A DNA stretch of 60,673 nt from Anoxybacillus mongoliensis (GTDB lineage Bacteria > Bacillota > Bacilli > Bacillales > Anoxybacillaceae), in contig NZ_JACHEQ010000014.1 of assembly GCF_014201515.1 (NCBI RefSeq), positions 1-60,673 of the forward strand. The letters are read 5' to 3'. The notes under the pieces are model-generated. The model ran no database searches. It saw nothing but the letters and a program-made list of their open reading frames with translations, and was not told where the DNA came from. Shown piece after piece: positions 25,109 through 35,613 of the stretch. A program made the position numbers and the translations under genes. How positions within the stretch are numbered: position 1 is the stretch's first letter; the number at the start of each line of letters is the position of its first letter.

Positions 25109-26407
25109 TTAATAAATTGGCGTATTGTCTTTATTCATGTTTTCTAAGATTTGTTTCACGCGTGCTAAGAAGCGACCGCAAATTAAGCCGTCGAGGACGC
25201 GATGGTCAAGCGACAAACATAAATTGACCATGTCGCGAATCGCGATCATACCATCTTTAACCACAGGACGTTTGACGATTGATTCGACTTGTAAAATCGC
25301 TGCTTGTGGATAGTTAATAATGCCCATCGATTGCACTGAACCGAAAGAGCCGGTGTTGTTGACGGTGAATGTCCCACCTTGCATATCTTCTGGACGGAGT
25401 TTTCCTGCGCGTACTTTTGCTGCTAATTCCGCAATTTCACGCGCAATGCCTTTAATCGATTTTTCGTCGGCATGTTTAATGACCGGAACGAATAAGGCAT
25501 CGTCTGTCGCTACCGCAATCGAAATGTTAATATCTTTCTTTTGAACAATTTTATCGCCTGCCCACATCGAGTTCATTTGTGGGAATTCTTTCAACGCTTG
25601 AGCTACCGCTTTCACAAAGAACGCAAAGTATGTTAGGTTGAAGCCTTCGCGCTTTTTAAATTCATCTTTAATCGAATCGCGATAAGCGACTAAGTTGGTC
25701 ACATCGACTTCGACCATCGTCCACGCATGCGGTGCTTCATGTTTACTGCGAAGCATATTTGTTGCGATTGCTTTTCGGACTGGTGTGACAGGGATTTCGA
25801 TGTCGCCCGCTTGCACAGGAATGCTTGGTGCTTGTTGTTTTGACGCCTCTATTTTTGGTGCGATATCCTGTTTCGGCACTTCTACTTGTTGGACTTGCTC
25901 AGCGACTTGTTTTGGTGCATCCGCTTTTGGCACGTTACCAGACTCAATGAGTTTAAGTAAATCTTTGCGCGTAATGCGACCGCCCATCCCTGTTCCTGTC
26001 ACTTGTGTTAAATCGATGTGATGTTCTTGCGCGAGACGAAGAACAGCTGGCGAATAGCGTCCACGCTCACCGGCTTGCTTTTTCACCGGTTGTTTATTCG
26101 TTTGTTCACTCGACGGCAGTAATTCGTGTTCCACGCTCGTTTGCTTTTCTTCTACTCGTCCTTCTCCTTCGACTTCGATCGTACAAATGACAGCGCCAAC
26201 AGGCAATGTTTCCCCTTCTTTTGCGATAATTTCTTTAATCACACCAGCAAATGAAGATGGAATTTCTGCATTCACTTTATCTGTCATCACTTCAGCAAGT
26301 GGATCGTATTTATTCACACGATCGCCAACAGACACAAGCCATTGGCTGATCGTTCCTTCCGTTACACTTTCGCCAAGCTGTGGCATCGTAATTTTCTCTA
26401 TCGCCAT
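25109..26407 (-). CDS. bkdB: Branched-chain 2-oxo acid dehydrogenase E2 (dihydrolipoyl transacylase)
   Basis: The 432-residue protein has a lipoyl domain at 1-78 with the lipoyl lysine at 44 (VMTDKVNAE), a flexible linker, a peripheral-subunit-binding domain near 118-155 (SPAVLRLAQEH, GGRITRKDLL), a second Gln/Pro/Ala-rich linker, and a catalytic CAT domain ending with the LDHRVLDG motif. It forms the core of the complex that turns branched 2-oxo acids into acyl-CoA. It is the last gene of the operon, 12 bp after bkdAB. Confidence 0.95.
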   Translation of the reverse strand: MAIEKITMPQLGESVTEGTISQWLVSVGDRVNKYDPLAEVMTDKVNAEIPSSFAGVIKEIIAKEGETLPVGAVICTIEVEGEGRVEEKQTSVEHELLPSSEQTNKQPVKKQAGERGRYSPAVLRLAQEHHIDLTQVTGTGMGGRITRKDLLKLIESGNVPKADAPKQVAEQVQQVEVPKQDIAPKIEASKQQAPSIPVQAGDIEIPVTPVRKAIATNMLRSKHEAPHAWTMVEVDVTNLVAYRDSIKDEFKKREGFNLTYFAFFVKAVAQALKEFPQMNSMWAGDKIVQKKDINISIAVATDDALFVPVIKHADEKSIKGIAREIAELAAKVRAGKLRPEDMQGGTFTVNNTGSFGSVQSMGIINYPQAAILQVESIVKRPVVKDGMIAIRDMVNLCLSLDHRVLDGLICGRFLARVKQILENMNKDNTPIY

Positions 26408-26419
26408 CGTGACTCCTCC

Positions 26420-27403
26420 TTAAAACTGCGCCAATTCGCGCATCGCCTTTTCAACTTTATCTGGGTTAACCATAAAGAATTTTTCCATCGTTGGCGCATA
26501 TGGCATGGCTGGAACGTCTGGACCAGCAAGACGCATAATTGGCGCATCTAAGTCAAATAAGCAATGCTCGGCAATAATTGCCGCCACTTCACTCATGACG
26601 CTTCCTTCTTTGTTGTCTTCTGTCACAAGCAACACTTTTCCTGTTTTGCTTGCCGCTTCAATAATCGCTTCTTTATCGAGCGGATATACGGTACGCAAGT
26701 CTAAAATGTGAGCAGAGATGCCTTCTTGCGCCAATTTTTCAGCAGCTTGTAACGCGAAATGAACGCATAAACCGTACGTGATAACTGTAATATCTTCCCC
26801 TTCACGTTTAACGTCTGCTTTACCAATTGGTAGCACATAATCATCTGTCGGCACTTCCCCTTTAATGAGGCGATATGCTCGTTTATGCTCAAAAAACAGC
26901 ACCGGATCTTCATCGCGAATCGCCGCTTTTAATAACCCTTTCACATCGTATGGTGTAGATGGCATAACAATTTTTAATCCCGGTTGATTTGCAAAAATCG
27001 CTTCAACCGATTGAGAATGATATAGCGCTCCGTGAACACCGCCACCATATGGAGCACGAATGACAATCGGGCAGTTCCAATCATTATTTGAACGATAACG
27101 AATACGCGCTGCTTCGGAAATAATTTGGTTTACAGCAGGCATAATGAAATCAGCAAATTGAATTTCAGCAATGGGACGCAATCCGTACATCGCAGCGCCA
27201 ATGCCCACGCCTACGATCGCAGATTCCGCAAGCGGCGTATCAATGACGCGCTCTTCGCCAAATTGATCATATAGCCCTTGTGTTGCTTTAAATACGCCCC
27301 CTTTTTTTCCGACATCTTCCCCAAGTACGAATACGCGCGGGTCACGTTCCATTTCTTCGCGAATCGCCATCGTAACGGCATCGATATATGAAATGACAGG
27401 CAT
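26420..27403 (-). CDS. bkdAB: Branched-chain 2-oxo acid dehydrogenase E1 beta
   Basis: The 327-residue protein is the transketolase-pyrimidine/C-terminal half of the thiamine enzyme. It contains GEDVGKKGGVFKAT, DTPLAESAIVGVGIGAA and the GGGVHGALYHSQS loop with the conserved His. It pairs with E1 alpha to decarboxylate branched 2-oxo acids and reductively acylate E2. It is spaced only 2 bp from bkdAA, with GGAGGAA before its ATG. Confidence 0.95.
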   Translation of the reverse strand: MPVISYIDAVTMAIREEMERDPRVFVLGEDVGKKGGVFKATQGLYDQFGEERVIDTPLAESAIVGVGIGAAMYGLRPIAEIQFADFIMPAVNQIISEAARIRYRSNNDWNCPIVIRAPYGGGVHGALYHSQSVEAIFANQPGLKIVMPSTPYDVKGLLKAAIRDEDPVLFFEHKRAYRLIKGEVPTDDYVLPIGKADVKREGEDITVITYGLCVHFALQAAEKLAQEGISAHILDLRTVYPLDKEAIIEAASKTGKVLLVTEDNKEGSVMSEVAAIIAEHCLFDLDAPIMRLAGPDVPAMPYAPTMEKFFMVNPDKVEKAMRELAQF

Positions 27404-27405
27404 AT

Positions 27406-28398
27406 TTATTCCTCCTCTGCGTATACGTATTTCAACGCATGTTCTGGTTCTGCATATGGTGCTTTTTCCGCATAATCTGTTGCTTCATTGACTTGTTTCA
27501 TGACGCGATCGAGAATTTCTTTCTCTAGCTCGTCTGTTAATACGCCTACTTCTTTTAAGTAGTTTGCAAACAAGTAAATTGGATCTTTTGATTTTGCTTC
27601 TGCAATTTCTTCTGGCGTACGATATGCGCGGTCATCATCGTCTGATGAATGCGCCGTTAAACGATAAGCAACCGTTTCAATTAACGTTGGGCCTTCACCG
27701 CGGCGTGCACGGTCTGCTGCTTCTTTGACGACGCGATATACTTCAAGCGGATCTGTACCGTCAACTGTATAGCCCGGCATACCATAGCCGATGGCACGGT
27801 CCGATACTTTTTCACAAGCTAATTGCTTTTCAATTGGAACTGAAATCGCGTATTTGTTGTTTTCGCACATAAAAATGACCGGCAACTTGTGAACACCTGC
27901 AAAGTTTGCTCCTTCGTGGAAGTCACCTTGGTTAGAAGACCCTTCTCCAAATGTAACGAACGATACGAAATCTTTTTTCTCCATTTTCGCTGCTAGTGCG
28001 ATACCAACAGCATGTGGCACTTGCGTTGTAACTGGTGAAGAGCCCGTGACGATTCGATTTTTCTTTTTCCCGAAATGTCCTGGCATTTGACGACCGCCAG
28101 AGTTTGGATCTTCAGCTTTCGCAAATGCTGAAAGCATGAGTTCTGTCGGTGTCATACCGAACGTTAATACGACACCCATGTCACGATAATATGGTAATAC
28201 ATAATCTTTCGTGCGATCTAAAGCGAATGCAGCTCCCACTTGCGCTGCTTCTTGCCCTTGACAAGAAATGACGAACGGAATTTTACCCGCGCGGTTGAGT
28301 AGCCACATCCGCTCGTCAATTTTACGCGCTAACACCATTGTTTCATACATTTGTAAAACGGTTTCATCGCTTAAACCGAGTTGTTTATGACGCATCAT
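27406..28398 (-). CDS. bkdAA: Branched-chain 2-oxo acid dehydrogenase E1 alpha
   Basis: The 330-residue protein carries the ThDP-binding core: MLLNRAGKIPF-type entry (LLNRAGKIPFVISCQGQEA), PYYRDMG, and the GEGSSNQGDFHEGANFA...CENNKYAIS thiamine motif with its Gly-Asp/Asn-Asn magnesium ligands. The phosphorylation-loop region THSS is AHSSDDD. Either of two tandem ATGs (28398, 28395) could be used; the second has the better spacing to GGAGG. It is coupled to bkdAB. Confidence 0.95.
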   Translation of the reverse strand: MMRHKQLGLSDETVLQMYETMVLARKIDERMWLLNRAGKIPFVISCQGQEAAQVGAAFALDRTKDYVLPYYRDMGVVLTFGMTPTELMLSAFAKAEDPNSGGRQMPGHFGKKKNRIVTGSSPVTTQVPHAVGIALAAKMEKKDFVSFVTFGEGSSNQGDFHEGANFAGVHKLPVIFMCENNKYAISVPIEKQLACEKVSDRAIGYGMPGYTVDGTDPLEVYRVVKEAADRARRGEGPTLIETVAYRLTAHSSDDDDRAYRTPEEIAEAKSKDPIYLFANYLKEVGVLTDELEKEILDRVMKQVNEATDYAEKAPYAEPEHALKYVYAEEE

Positions 28399-28409
28399 GC
28401 ATTCCTCCT

Positions 28410-29831
28410 TTAAAAATGAATCGCTTTTCCGTCAACAGCAAGCGCCGCTTCCATCATCGCTTCTGACAGCGTCGGATGCGGATGAATCGTGTGGGCAATT
28501 TCCCACGGTGTTGCATCAAGCACGCGTGCTAATCCAGCTTCAGAAATCATATCCGTTACATGTGGACCAACCATATGCACACCGAGCAAATCGTCTGTTT
28601 TTGCATCAGCGACAATTTTTACAAATCCTTCCGCCTCTCCGTACACGAGCGCTTTTCCAATCGCTTTAAACGGGAATTTGCCGACTTTCACTTCGTATCC
28701 TTTTGCCTTCGCTTCTTCTTCTGTTAAGCCAACGCTCGCAGCCTCAGGACGACTGTAAATGCATTTTGGCACCATCGCATAATCAAGTGGGTGAACTTCT
28801 TTTCCAGCGAGATGTTCAATTGCAATGATCCCTTCATGTGAAGCAACATGAGCAAGTTGCAAACCACCGATCACATCGCCAATCGCATAAATATGTTTTT
28901 CTTTCGTTTGATAATACTCGTTCGTTTGAATAAATCCTTTTTCAATAACAATATCGGTATTTTCCAATCCGATGCCTTCAACGTTTGCTTGACGTCCGAC
29001 GGAAACGAGCATTTTTTCAGCTGTAAACGTTTCGTTTTGTCCATTAATCTCTGCTTGAATGCGTACACCATTTTCAACAATGAGCGTTTCTGGTAACACT
29101 TTCGCTTTTGTAACAATGCGTACACCACGCTGTTTTAATATTTTTTCAATTTCTTTTGAGACATCTCGGTCTTCTGTCGGCAAAATGCGATCTGCATATT
29201 CAATGACTGTAACATCTACCCCAAAATCGTTTAACATCGATGCCCATTCGATTCCGATGACACCACCGCCAACAATGATGATAGAAGATGGCAACGTCTC
29301 CATGCGTAATGCTTCGTCTGATGTCATGACAAATTGACCATCAATTGTTAGGCCAGGTAACGTACGTGGGCGAGATCCTGTTGCGACGACAACGTATTTT
29401 GGTACAAGCATTTCATTTTCCGTTCCATCGTTCATCTCAACAGAAATCGTTCCCGGCATTGGTGAAAAAATGGATGGACCTAAAATACGTCCCGTTCCTT
29501 CATACACATCAATTTTTCCTTTTTTCATCAACATGTGGATACCTTTATGCAGTTGGTCAATAATCGCTTGTTTGCGCGCTTGTACTTTCGCAAAATCTAA
29601 TCGCACCTCGCTAGCAACTACACCAAACGTTTCACTTTCTTTTGTTTGAGCGTACACTTCTGCGCTGCGCAATAACGCTTTACTCGGAATGCATCCTGCA
29701 TGTAGACACGTTCCCCCGAGCTTTCCTTTTTCAACAATTGCTGTTTTTAAACCGAGCTGGGCAGCGCGAATCGCAGCGACATATCCGCCTGTTCCGCCCC
29801 CAAGTATGACTACATCGTACTCTTTAGCCAT
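28410..29831 (-). CDS. lpdV: Dihydrolipoyl dehydrogenase E3 of the Bkd complex
   Basis: The 473-residue flavoprotein starts at the second of two tandem ATGs, giving MAKEYDVVILGGGTGGYVAA, the FAD motif. The redox disulfide is GGTCLHAGCIPSK, the NAD motif is IIVGGGVIGIEWASM, a second FAD motif is HIYAIGDV, and the C-terminal dimer motif is HPHPTLSEAMMEA with the catalytic His and Glu. It reoxidises dihydrolipoamide on BkdB. Confidence 0.95.
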   Translation of the reverse strand: MAKEYDVVILGGGTGGYVAAIRAAQLGLKTAIVEKGKLGGTCLHAGCIPSKALLRSAEVYAQTKESETFGVVASEVRLDFAKVQARKQAIIDQLHKGIHMLMKKGKIDVYEGTGRILGPSIFSPMPGTISVEMNDGTENEMLVPKYVVVATGSRPRTLPGLTIDGQFVMTSDEALRMETLPSSIIIVGGGVIGIEWASMLNDFGVDVTVIEYADRILPTEDRDVSKEIEKILKQRGVRIVTKAKVLPETLIVENGVRIQAEINGQNETFTAEKMLVSVGRQANVEGIGLENTDIVIEKGFIQTNEYYQTKEKHIYAIGDVIGGLQLAHVASHEGIIAIEHLAGKEVHPLDYAMVPKCIYSRPEAASVGLTEEEAKAKGYEVKVGKFPFKAIGKALVYGEAEGFVKIVADAKTDDLLGVHMVGPHVTDMISEAGLARVLDATPWEIAHTIHPHPTLSEAMMEAALAVDGKAIHF

Positions 29832-29843
29832 CATTTCATCCCC

Positions 29844-30944
29844 TTAAACCGTTGTTTTGACCGCTTGTGGATATTGTTTTGCTTTTTCTTCTCCACGCAA
29901 TACGCGAAGCGCACCTTCAGCAAGCGCCTGCAATTCATTTTCCCCTGGTTGCACGATGACGTCGGCAATCCATTGTACCCGATCAGCAATTTCTTTCACA
30001 AATTGTTTTCCATACGCTAAACCGCCCGTTAAGATGATGGCATCGACTTTTCCGGCTAAAACGGCACTTGCTGCTCCTATTTCCTTTGCTACTTGGTATG
30101 CCATCGCGCTATAAATGAGCTTTGCCTTCTCATCACCATTTTCGATCATTTTCTCGACTTTCACCGCATCGTTCGTCCCTAAGTAACCAACGAGACCTCC
30201 GCCCCCAACGAGCATGCGCATAATTTCTTCGCGATAATATTCGCCAGAAAAACAGAGAGAGACAAGATCACCGGCTGGCACAGTCCCAGCACGTTCTGGG
30301 CTAAACGGACCTTCTCCGTCCAATCCGTTGTTGACATCGATGACGCGCCCGCATTTATGTGCACCGACTGTAATACCTCCGCCCATATGTGCGACAATAA
30401 AATTGACTTCTTCATACGTTTTTCCCATTTGTTTAGCCACACGACGAGCGACGGCTTTTTGATTCAATGCATGGAAAATGCTACGACGCTCAATTAATGA
30501 AAATCCAGAAACGCGGGCAATTGGATCAAGTTCATCTACAACGACTGGGTCGACAATAAATGCGGGAATATTTAATGCTGAAGCAATTTCATGTGCTAAA
30601 ATGCCTCCAAGATTTGAAGCATGTTGACCAGAGTATCCACGTCTTAAATCTTGCAGCATCGCCTCATTCACAGCATATGTGCCACCTTCAATTGGACGAA
30701 GTAAGCCACCGCGGCCACATACCGCGTCAAGCTTAGAAATATTAATGCCTTCATGATCAAGCGTTTCTAAAATCGTTTGCTTACGAAATTCGTATTGATC
30801 AATAATTTTTTTATACGCTCGTAACGCTTCTGCATCATGACGAATCGTTTTTTCTAAAATGGAGCGCTCATTATCAAAAACGCCAATTTTCGTTGACGTC
30901 GATCCCGGATTAATGACTAAGATGCGAAATGAATGTTCTTGCAA
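29844..30944 (-). CDS. buk: Butyrate kinase (branched-chain acyl phosphate kinase)
   Basis: A TTG start at 30944 was chosen: GGAGGG lies 7 bases before it, whereas the in-frame ATG at 30959 overlaps that same ribosome site. The resulting 366 residues begin [19 protein letters not shown], close to the known family start and length. The ASKHA fold is shown by [22 protein letters not shown] and TGGLAYGK. With Ptb it turns branched acyl-CoA into acid plus ATP. Confidence 0.92.
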   Translation of the reverse strand: MQEHSFRILVINPGSTSTKIGVFDNERSILEKTIRHDAEALRAYKKIIDQYEFRKQTILETLDHEGINISKLDAVCGRGGLLRPIEGGTYAVNEAMLQDLRRGYSGQHASNLGGILAHEIASALNIPAFIVDPVVVDELDPIARVSGFSLIERRSIFHALNQKAVARRVAKQMGKTYEEVNFIVAHMGGGITVGAHKCGRVIDVNNGLDGEGPFSPERAGTVPAGDLVSLCFSGEYYREEIMRMLVGGGGLVGYLGTNDAVKVEKMIENGDEKAKLIYSAMAYQVAKEIGAASAVLAGKVDAIILTGGLAYGKQFVKEIADRVQWIADVIVQPGENELQALAEGALRVLRGEEKAKQYPQAVKTTV

Positions 30945-31009
30945 TGTGTAACCCTCCATTTTTATCATCGACGAAGCGAGAACGAACGTCCTCGCTTCGT
31001 TACATATTT

Positions 31010-32113
31010 TTAACGCGTGCGACGACGGCTTAAAATGTGCTGACCGTTTTGTAAAAATTGGCTACGTGATTGACGCATTTTTGCAATACGTTCTTCAGCT
31101 AAACGGTCTGCTGCTTGGTATGTCGGAATGCCATCACGCTTCGCAATTTCGATGACTTTTTCAATATTGTTGTAAATTTGCTCAACTTTTTTCATCGCAC
31201 GTTCACGATTATATCCATATAACTCATCGGCTACGTTAATAACGCCTCCTGCATTAATAACATAGTCTGGCGCATAAACGATACCCATTTCATGAATGAT
31301 GTCTCCATGTCTTGCTTCACGCAATTGGTTGTTGGCAGCACCAGCGATGACTTTTGCTTTTAACTGTGGAATCGTTTGGTCATTAATAATGCCCCCAAGC
31401 GCACACGGAGCGAAAATATCGCAGTCCACACCGTAAATATCGTTCGGATCAACTGCTTGTGCCCCAAATTCTTCAACAACGCGTTGCACCGCTTCTTTAT
31501 TAATGTCTGTAACGATGAGCTTTGCTCCTTCTTCATGAAGATGACGGCATAAATTGTACGCCACATTACCGACACCTTGCACAGCAATGACTTTTCCTTC
31601 AAGCGAATCGCTGCCGAACGCCTCTTTTGCTGCCGCTTTCATGCCGCGATACACGCCGTATGCAGTAACCGGAGAAGGATTTCCGGATGAACCGAACGCT
31701 GGTGAAATACCTGTGACATAATCTGTTTCTTCGTAAATAATGTCCATATCCGCAACTGTTGTACCAACGTCTTCTGCTGTAATGTAGCGACCGTTTAATC
31801 CTTGAATAAAGCGACCAAACGCACGGAACATCGCTTCATTTTTATCTTTCCGTGGATCCCCAATGATAACCGCTTTTCCACCGCCAAGGTTTAATCCGGC
31901 TGCAGCGTTTTTATATGTCATGCCACGCGCTAAACGAAGCGCATCTTCAATGGCTGCATCTTCTGATTCATACATCCACATGCGCGTGCCACCTAACGCT
32001 GGTCCAAGCGTTGTATCATGAATGGCAATGATTGCTTTTAATCCTGATTCTTTATCTTGGCAAAATACTAATTGCTCGTAGTCGTATTGCTCCATATATT
32101 TAAAAATCTCCAT
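31010..32113 (-). CDS. bcd: Leucine/valine dehydrogenase
   Basis: The start at 32113 ([14 protein letters not shown]) follows AAGGGGGAACG. The 367-residue enzyme oxidatively deaminates branched-chain amino acids with NAD. The Glu/Leu/Phe/Val dehydrogenase motifs are clear: [10 protein letters not shown], the catalytic lysine in [10 protein letters not shown], and the dinucleotide fold [12 protein letters not shown]. It supplies the 2-oxo acids for the Bkd complex and, as reported for B. subtilis, the branched fatty acid primers. Confidence 0.95.
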   Translation of the reverse strand: MEIFKYMEQYDYEQLVFCQDKESGLKAIIAIHDTTLGPALGGTRMWMYESEDAAIEDALRLARGMTYKNAAAGLNLGGGKAVIIGDPRKDKNEAMFRAFGRFIQGLNGRYITAEDVGTTVADMDIIYEETDYVTGISPAFGSSGNPSPVTAYGVYRGMKAAAKEAFGSDSLEGKVIAVQGVGNVAYNLCRHLHEEGAKLIVTDINKEAVQRVVEEFGAQAVDPNDIYGVDCDIFAPCALGGIINDQTIPQLKAKVIAGAANNQLREARHGDIIHEMGIVYAPDYVINAGGVINVADELYGYNRERAMKKVEQIYNNIEKVIEIAKRDGIPTYQAADRLAEERIAKMRQSRSQFLQNGQHILSRRRTR

Positions 32114-32129
32114 CTTTCGTTCCCCCTTG

Positions 32130-33032
32130 TTATTTGTTCGTTGCACAAATGGCTAATGCTAGTGAGTATAATTTACTTTCTGCGGAATCTGCGCGAGATG
32201 TTAATACAATTGGTGCTCTCGCTCCGGCAATAATCGCCCCTACTTGCGCGCGGGCAAAGTATACGAGCGATTTATATAACACGTTCCCCGTTTCAATGTT
32301 CGGTACAACTAAAATGTCAGCATGTCCTGCTACCGAACTTTGAATGCCTTTATGTTGGGCAGATTCAACAGAAATGGCATTATCTAAAGCGAGCGGACCA
32401 TCGACGATGCAATCTTTCAACTGACCGCGCTGATTCATGAGCGACAACGCTGCTGCATCAATCGTTGCCGGCATCGCTGGATTGACAACTTCAACGGCGG
32501 CGAGTGGTGCAACTTTTGGCATATGGATGCCAATTGCTTTCGCCACTTGTACGGCGTTCATAATAATTTCTGTTTTTTGTTGTAAATCAGGTGCAATATT
32601 CATCGCTGCGTCAGTGACGAGAATTGGCCGTTCATAATGCGGCACATCAAACACAGCAACATGCGATAAAACACGACCCGTGCGCAGCCCATACTCTTTA
32701 TTTAGCACCGCTTTTAAAATGGTTGCTGTCGGTACGTTCCCTTTCATTAAGACGCTTGCTTCTTTTTCGTGCACCGCTTTCACAGCCATGTGAGCTGCTT
32801 CTTCGTTTGTCGAAGCATGGACGATACGAATCGCATCGTCACCTGCTTCCTGAACATATTCAGTAATGAGTTGTGATAAAACGGATTTATCGCCGTATAA
32901 AATAAATCGCCCGAATCCTGCTTGTAATGCTTGTGCGACCGCCTTCAATACTTCCTCATCTTCGGCCGCTGCAACAGCTACAGTTGCCTCAGGAAATTGG
33001 GTTGCCTTGGTGATCAACGATTGTAGCTTCAT
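32130..33032 (-). CDS. ptb: Phosphate butyryl/branched-acyl transferase
   Basis: The 300-residue protein of the PTA/PTB family exchanges CoA for phosphate on butyryl and branched acyl-CoA. It shows [30 protein letters not shown] and the late [13 protein letters not shown]...[19 protein letters not shown] motif. It is the first gene of the operon, starting 44 bp past the sigma-54 promoter. AAAGGGG stands before the ATG. Confidence 0.94.
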   Translation of the reverse strand: MKLQSLITKATQFPEATVAVAAAEDEEVLKAVAQALQAGFGRFILYGDKSVLSQLITEYVQEAGDDAIRIVHASTNEEAAHMAVKAVHEKEASVLMKGNVPTATILKAVLNKEYGLRTGRVLSHVAVFDVPHYERPILVTDAAMNIAPDLQQKTEIIMNAVQVAKAIGIHMPKVAPLAAVEVVNPAMPATIDAAALSLMNQRGQLKDCIVDGPLALDNAISVESAQHKGIQSSVAGHADILVVPNIETGNVLYKSLVYFARAQVGAIIAGARAPIVLTSRADSAESKLYSLALAICATNK

Positions 33033-33075
33033 CTCATCTGCTCAACCCCTTTGTTTTTTCGTCACTTTTTATTCT

Positions 33076-33091
33076 TGCAAAAAGTGTGCCA
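33076..33091 (-). promoter_or_regulatory. Sigma-54 (SigL) -24/-12 promoter of the bkd operon
   Basis: On the minus strand TGGCAC (33091-33086), five bases, then TTGCA (33080-33076): an exact match to the TGGCAC-N5-TTGCA consensus. BkdR, encoded next door, is the expected activator. Confidence 0.93.
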
Positions 33092-33104
33092 ACTTCTCTT
33101 GTGT

Positions 33105-33118
33105 TGAAAACGCTTTAT
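33105..33118. promoter_or_regulatory. cre-like site upstream of the bkd promoter
   Basis: TGAAAACGCTTTAT matches TGWAANCGNTNWCA at 12 of 14 positions. It lies between the sigma-54 promoter and the inverted repeat, where a bound CcpA could disturb contact between the activator and the polymerase. Confidence 0.4.
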
Positions 33119-33134
33119 TTTTATTTATTTTTTA

Positions 33135-33149
33135 TTGCAATCTTTTGCA
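33135..33149. promoter_or_regulatory. Candidate BkdR upstream activating site
   Basis: TTGCAATCTTTTGCA contains the inverted repeat TGCAA-N4-TTGCA. It is centred about 55 bp before the -24/-12 elements. The same element occurs in front of bkdR itself at 35246-35260. Confidence 0.5.
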
Positions 33150-33160
33150 TACTATGAACA

Positions 33161-35227
33161 TTATTGCATGCTTTTTTTGTCAAGTCCATACTTTTCAAGT
33201 TTGTAATATAAATTTCGAATAGAAATGCCAAGTTGTTTGGCAGCTGCCGTTTTATTTCCGTGACACGCTTGTAAAACGCTTTCAATCACTTTGGCTTCAT
33301 ATTGTTCCACGAGCACCGCCAAAGGTTGATGAACATGGGATGATTCAGGAGAAGAAAGATGTTCTTGTTCTTTCGGTTTGTGTAACAACGAAATATGTTT
33401 ACGCTCAATGATCACTTCATTATATTTCATAAAAATCATTGCTCTTCCTAACACATTTTCTAGCTCCCGTACGTTGCCAGGCCAATCGTACGAGAGTAAA
33501 TAAGTTAGCGCATCATCTGTAATACCTTCCACATTACGCCCATAATCTTGATTTAGTTTTTGTATGAGTCGTTCACATAGAGCTGGAATATCTTGTTTTC
33601 GAGCACGTAACGGCGGAATGTAAATCGGCATGCGATTTAACCGATAATATAAGTCTTCACGAAATGTGCCATCGGCAATCGCTTTTTCGAGGTGAACGTT
33701 TGTTGCAGCAATGACACGTACATTAATCGGAATCGGCTTTGTGCCACCGACACGCACAATTTCTTTCTCTTGCAACACTCGCAAAAGTTTCGCTTGCATG
33801 TTGGCTGATAATTCCCCAATCTCATCGAGAAAAATACTTCCGTTGTTCGCTTCTTCAAACAATCCTTTTTTCCCTCCGCGTCTCGCACCAGAAAACGCCC
33901 CTTCTTCATAACCAAATAATTCACTTTCAAGTAGCGACTCGGAAATGGCAGCGCAATTGACGCGAACGAATTTATGGTATTTTCGATCACTCGCATTATG
34001 AATAGCGTGAGCAAACAATTCTTTGCCTGTTCCTGATTCACCACGAAGCAAAATAGTTGCTGGAGTTTTCGCTGCCAATTTTGCTTGTTCAATTGCTAAC
34101 ATCATCTCTTCTGACGTGCCGACAATGTCGTCAAAGGAATATTTCGCCTCTAACGTACGAATAATTTGACGAGCACGTTGCAACTCAGAAGTTAATTGTT
34201 CAATTTCTGAAACATCATGAATGACACCAACACTTCCTTTCAATACCCCATCAACGATAATCGGGGCAACATTCACGACAACATCACGCTTTTTCGGACC
34301 GACTTTCATGCGCACACCTCTTACTGGCCGTCGTGTTTTTAACACTTTCATATGCATGCTTTCCCCTTCTGAAATATCCGCTGTTGCCGGTTTTCCGATC
34401 ACTTCTTCTTCAGATAAGCCTGTTAGCTTTGTATACGCCGGGTTAATTAAAATGCCGTTGCCATATTCATCAACGACGGAGATCGCTTCTTCGGAAGAAT
34501 GAATAATCGCTTCTAACATCGTGCGAATTTCTTTCAAATTTGTTACTTCTTCCGCCAAACGAACAACTTCTGTAATATCTTTGAATACCGCAAAAGCACC
34601 GAACAATTTTCCGTTTTCGTCTATTAACGGAATACGTGTCGTAATCATTTTTTTTCCGTTTTCTAATAGTAATTCTTGATTCAACTCGACTTCTCTTGTC
34701 TGTAATACGCGCGGCAATCCGCTCGCTGGAATGACATGCAAAATATGTGATCCTATCACTTCCTTTCTCCTTTTCCCAATCATCTTCTCTGCACTTGGAT
34801 TCATATGTGTCACGAAACCACGTTCATCAATAACAATCATTCCATCATGCGTAGAGTTGAAAATTAAATCGTGTTTTGTTGTCGCTGTTTTTAACGTGGC
34901 AATGAGTTGCTCTTTTTCTTCCACGAGTTGCGCAATAATGTAGGCAATATCGCCAGGAATGACGACCGTATGCGCAGCGCTTGCTTTACGCAACGTAGCA
35001 AACACTTCGTCGTCTCCTGTTACTTCAACAATGACATCAATATCGTCCGTTAACACATCATGCCAATGGTTACTCGTTTGAATACCCATGTCACGTGCAG
35101 CCTTCATCCCTGGTGCATCGTCGTTTCGATCCACAATCGCTACAACATCCATCAGCTTCGTTTCATGAAACATTTTTAATAGCGCACTTCCGCCTTTGCC
35201 TGCCCCAACAATCAATACTTTTTTCAT
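33161..35227 (-). CDS. bkdR: BkdR, sigma-54-dependent activator of the bkd operon
   Basis: The 688-residue protein starts with a Rossmann-like domain ([11 protein letters not shown], residues 6-16), which suggests nucleotide sensing. Two PAS domains follow near 115-225 and 240-345. The AAA+ domain has Walker A GESGTGKE near 392, GAFSGA in place of the GAFTGA loop, and Walker [13 protein letters not shown] Fis-type helix-turn-helix closes the protein ([21 protein letters not shown]). The domain order and length match B. subtilis BkdR. It should bind the TGCAA-N4-TTGCA elements and drive SigL-dependent bkd transcription. Confidence 0.95.
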   Translation of the reverse strand: MKKVLIVGAGKGGSALLKMFHETKLMDVVAIVDRNDDAPGMKAARDMGIQTSNHWHDVLTDDIDVIVEVTGDDEVFATLRKASAAHTVVIPGDIAYIIAQLVEEKEQLIATLKTATTKHDLIFNSTHDGMIVIDERGFVTHMNPSAEKMIGKRRKEVIGSHILHVIPASGLPRVLQTREVELNQELLLENGKKMITTRIPLIDENGKLFGAFAVFKDITEVVRLAEEVTNLKEIRTMLEAIIHSSEEAISVVDEYGNGILINPAYTKLTGLSEEEVIGKPATADISEGESMHMKVLKTRRPVRGVRMKVGPKKRDVVVNVAPIIVDGVLKGSVGVIHDVSEIEQLTSELQRARQIIRTLEAKYSFDDIVGTSEEMMLAIEQAKLAAKTPATILLRGESGTGKELFAHAIHNASDRKYHKFVRVNCAAISESLLESELFGYEEGAFSGARRGGKKGLFEEANNGSIFLDEIGELSANMQAKLLRVLQEKEIVRVGGTKPIPINVRVIAATNVHLEKAIADGTFREDLYYRLNRMPIYIPPLRARKQDIPALCERLIQKLNQDYGRNVEGITDDALTYLLSYDWPGNVRELENVLGRAMIFMKYNEVIIERKHISLLHKPKEQEHLSSPESSHVHQPLAVLVEQYEAKVIESVLQACHGNKTAAAKQLGISIRNLYYKLEKYGLDKKSMQ

Positions 35228-35245
35228 TTCCCATCACCTATTCGT

Positions 35246-35260
35246 TTGCAATTTTTTGCA
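35246..35260. promoter_or_regulatory. Second candidate BkdR site, in front of bkdR
   Basis: TTGCAATTTTTTGCA differs from the upstream bkd site by one base and keeps TGCAA-N4-TTGCA. It lies 19 bp before the bkdR start, a position fit for autoregulation. Confidence 0.45.
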
Positions 35261-35291
35261 GACGCTTTCATCATACATTGTTTTTCTCTTC

Positions 35292-35319
35292 TTGACAAAC
35301 AACCAAAAACATTTATGAT
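35292..35319 (+). promoter_or_regulatory. Sigma-A promoter of yqzF
   Basis: TTGACA (35292-35297) and TATGAT (35314-35319) are 16 bp apart, 32 bp before the yqzF ATG. Confidence 0.6.
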
Positions 35320-35351
35320 GAAGACAGAACAAATGGAAAGGGTTTTGTTTT

Positions 35352-35603
35352 ATGCAACGAATGATCGCCCTACTCATCTTACTTATTCCCGGATTTATTG
35401 CAGCATTAGGAATTAAATGGATGAGAGATACCGTATTTGGCATTTTGCATGCACCAATTCCTTCACTTGCCATTCAGTTTTTACTCGGTTTATTTTGTTT
35501 TCTCATCGGTCTCGGCTTTATCGCAGGATTTATTTTTCATCGCGATCGAAAACGAAATAAAGTACAACCACGCTTTCAAAAAAAACGCTTCGATTCAAAA
35601 TGA
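35352..35603 (+). CDS. yqzF: YqzF-type membrane protein (DUF2627)
   Basis: The 83-residue protein has two hydrophobic helices (residues 4-20 and 39-62) and a basic tail (HRDRKRNKVQPRFQKKRF). Its size and its position, divergent from bkdR, match B. subtilis yqzF. AAAGGG precedes the ATG. The function is unknown. Confidence 0.8.
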   Translation: MQRMIALLILLIPGFIAALGIKWMRDTVFGILHAPIPSLAIQFLLGLFCFLIGLGFIAGFIFHRDRKRNKVQPRFQKKRFDSK

Positions 35604-35613
35604 TCGAAGCGTT
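35584..35613. terminator. Bidirectional terminator
   Basis: AACGCTTCGAT (35584-35594) pairs with ATCGAAGCGTT (35603-35613), flanked by A and T runs. It serves the convergent yqzF and glycerophosphodiesterase genes. Confidence 0.85.
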
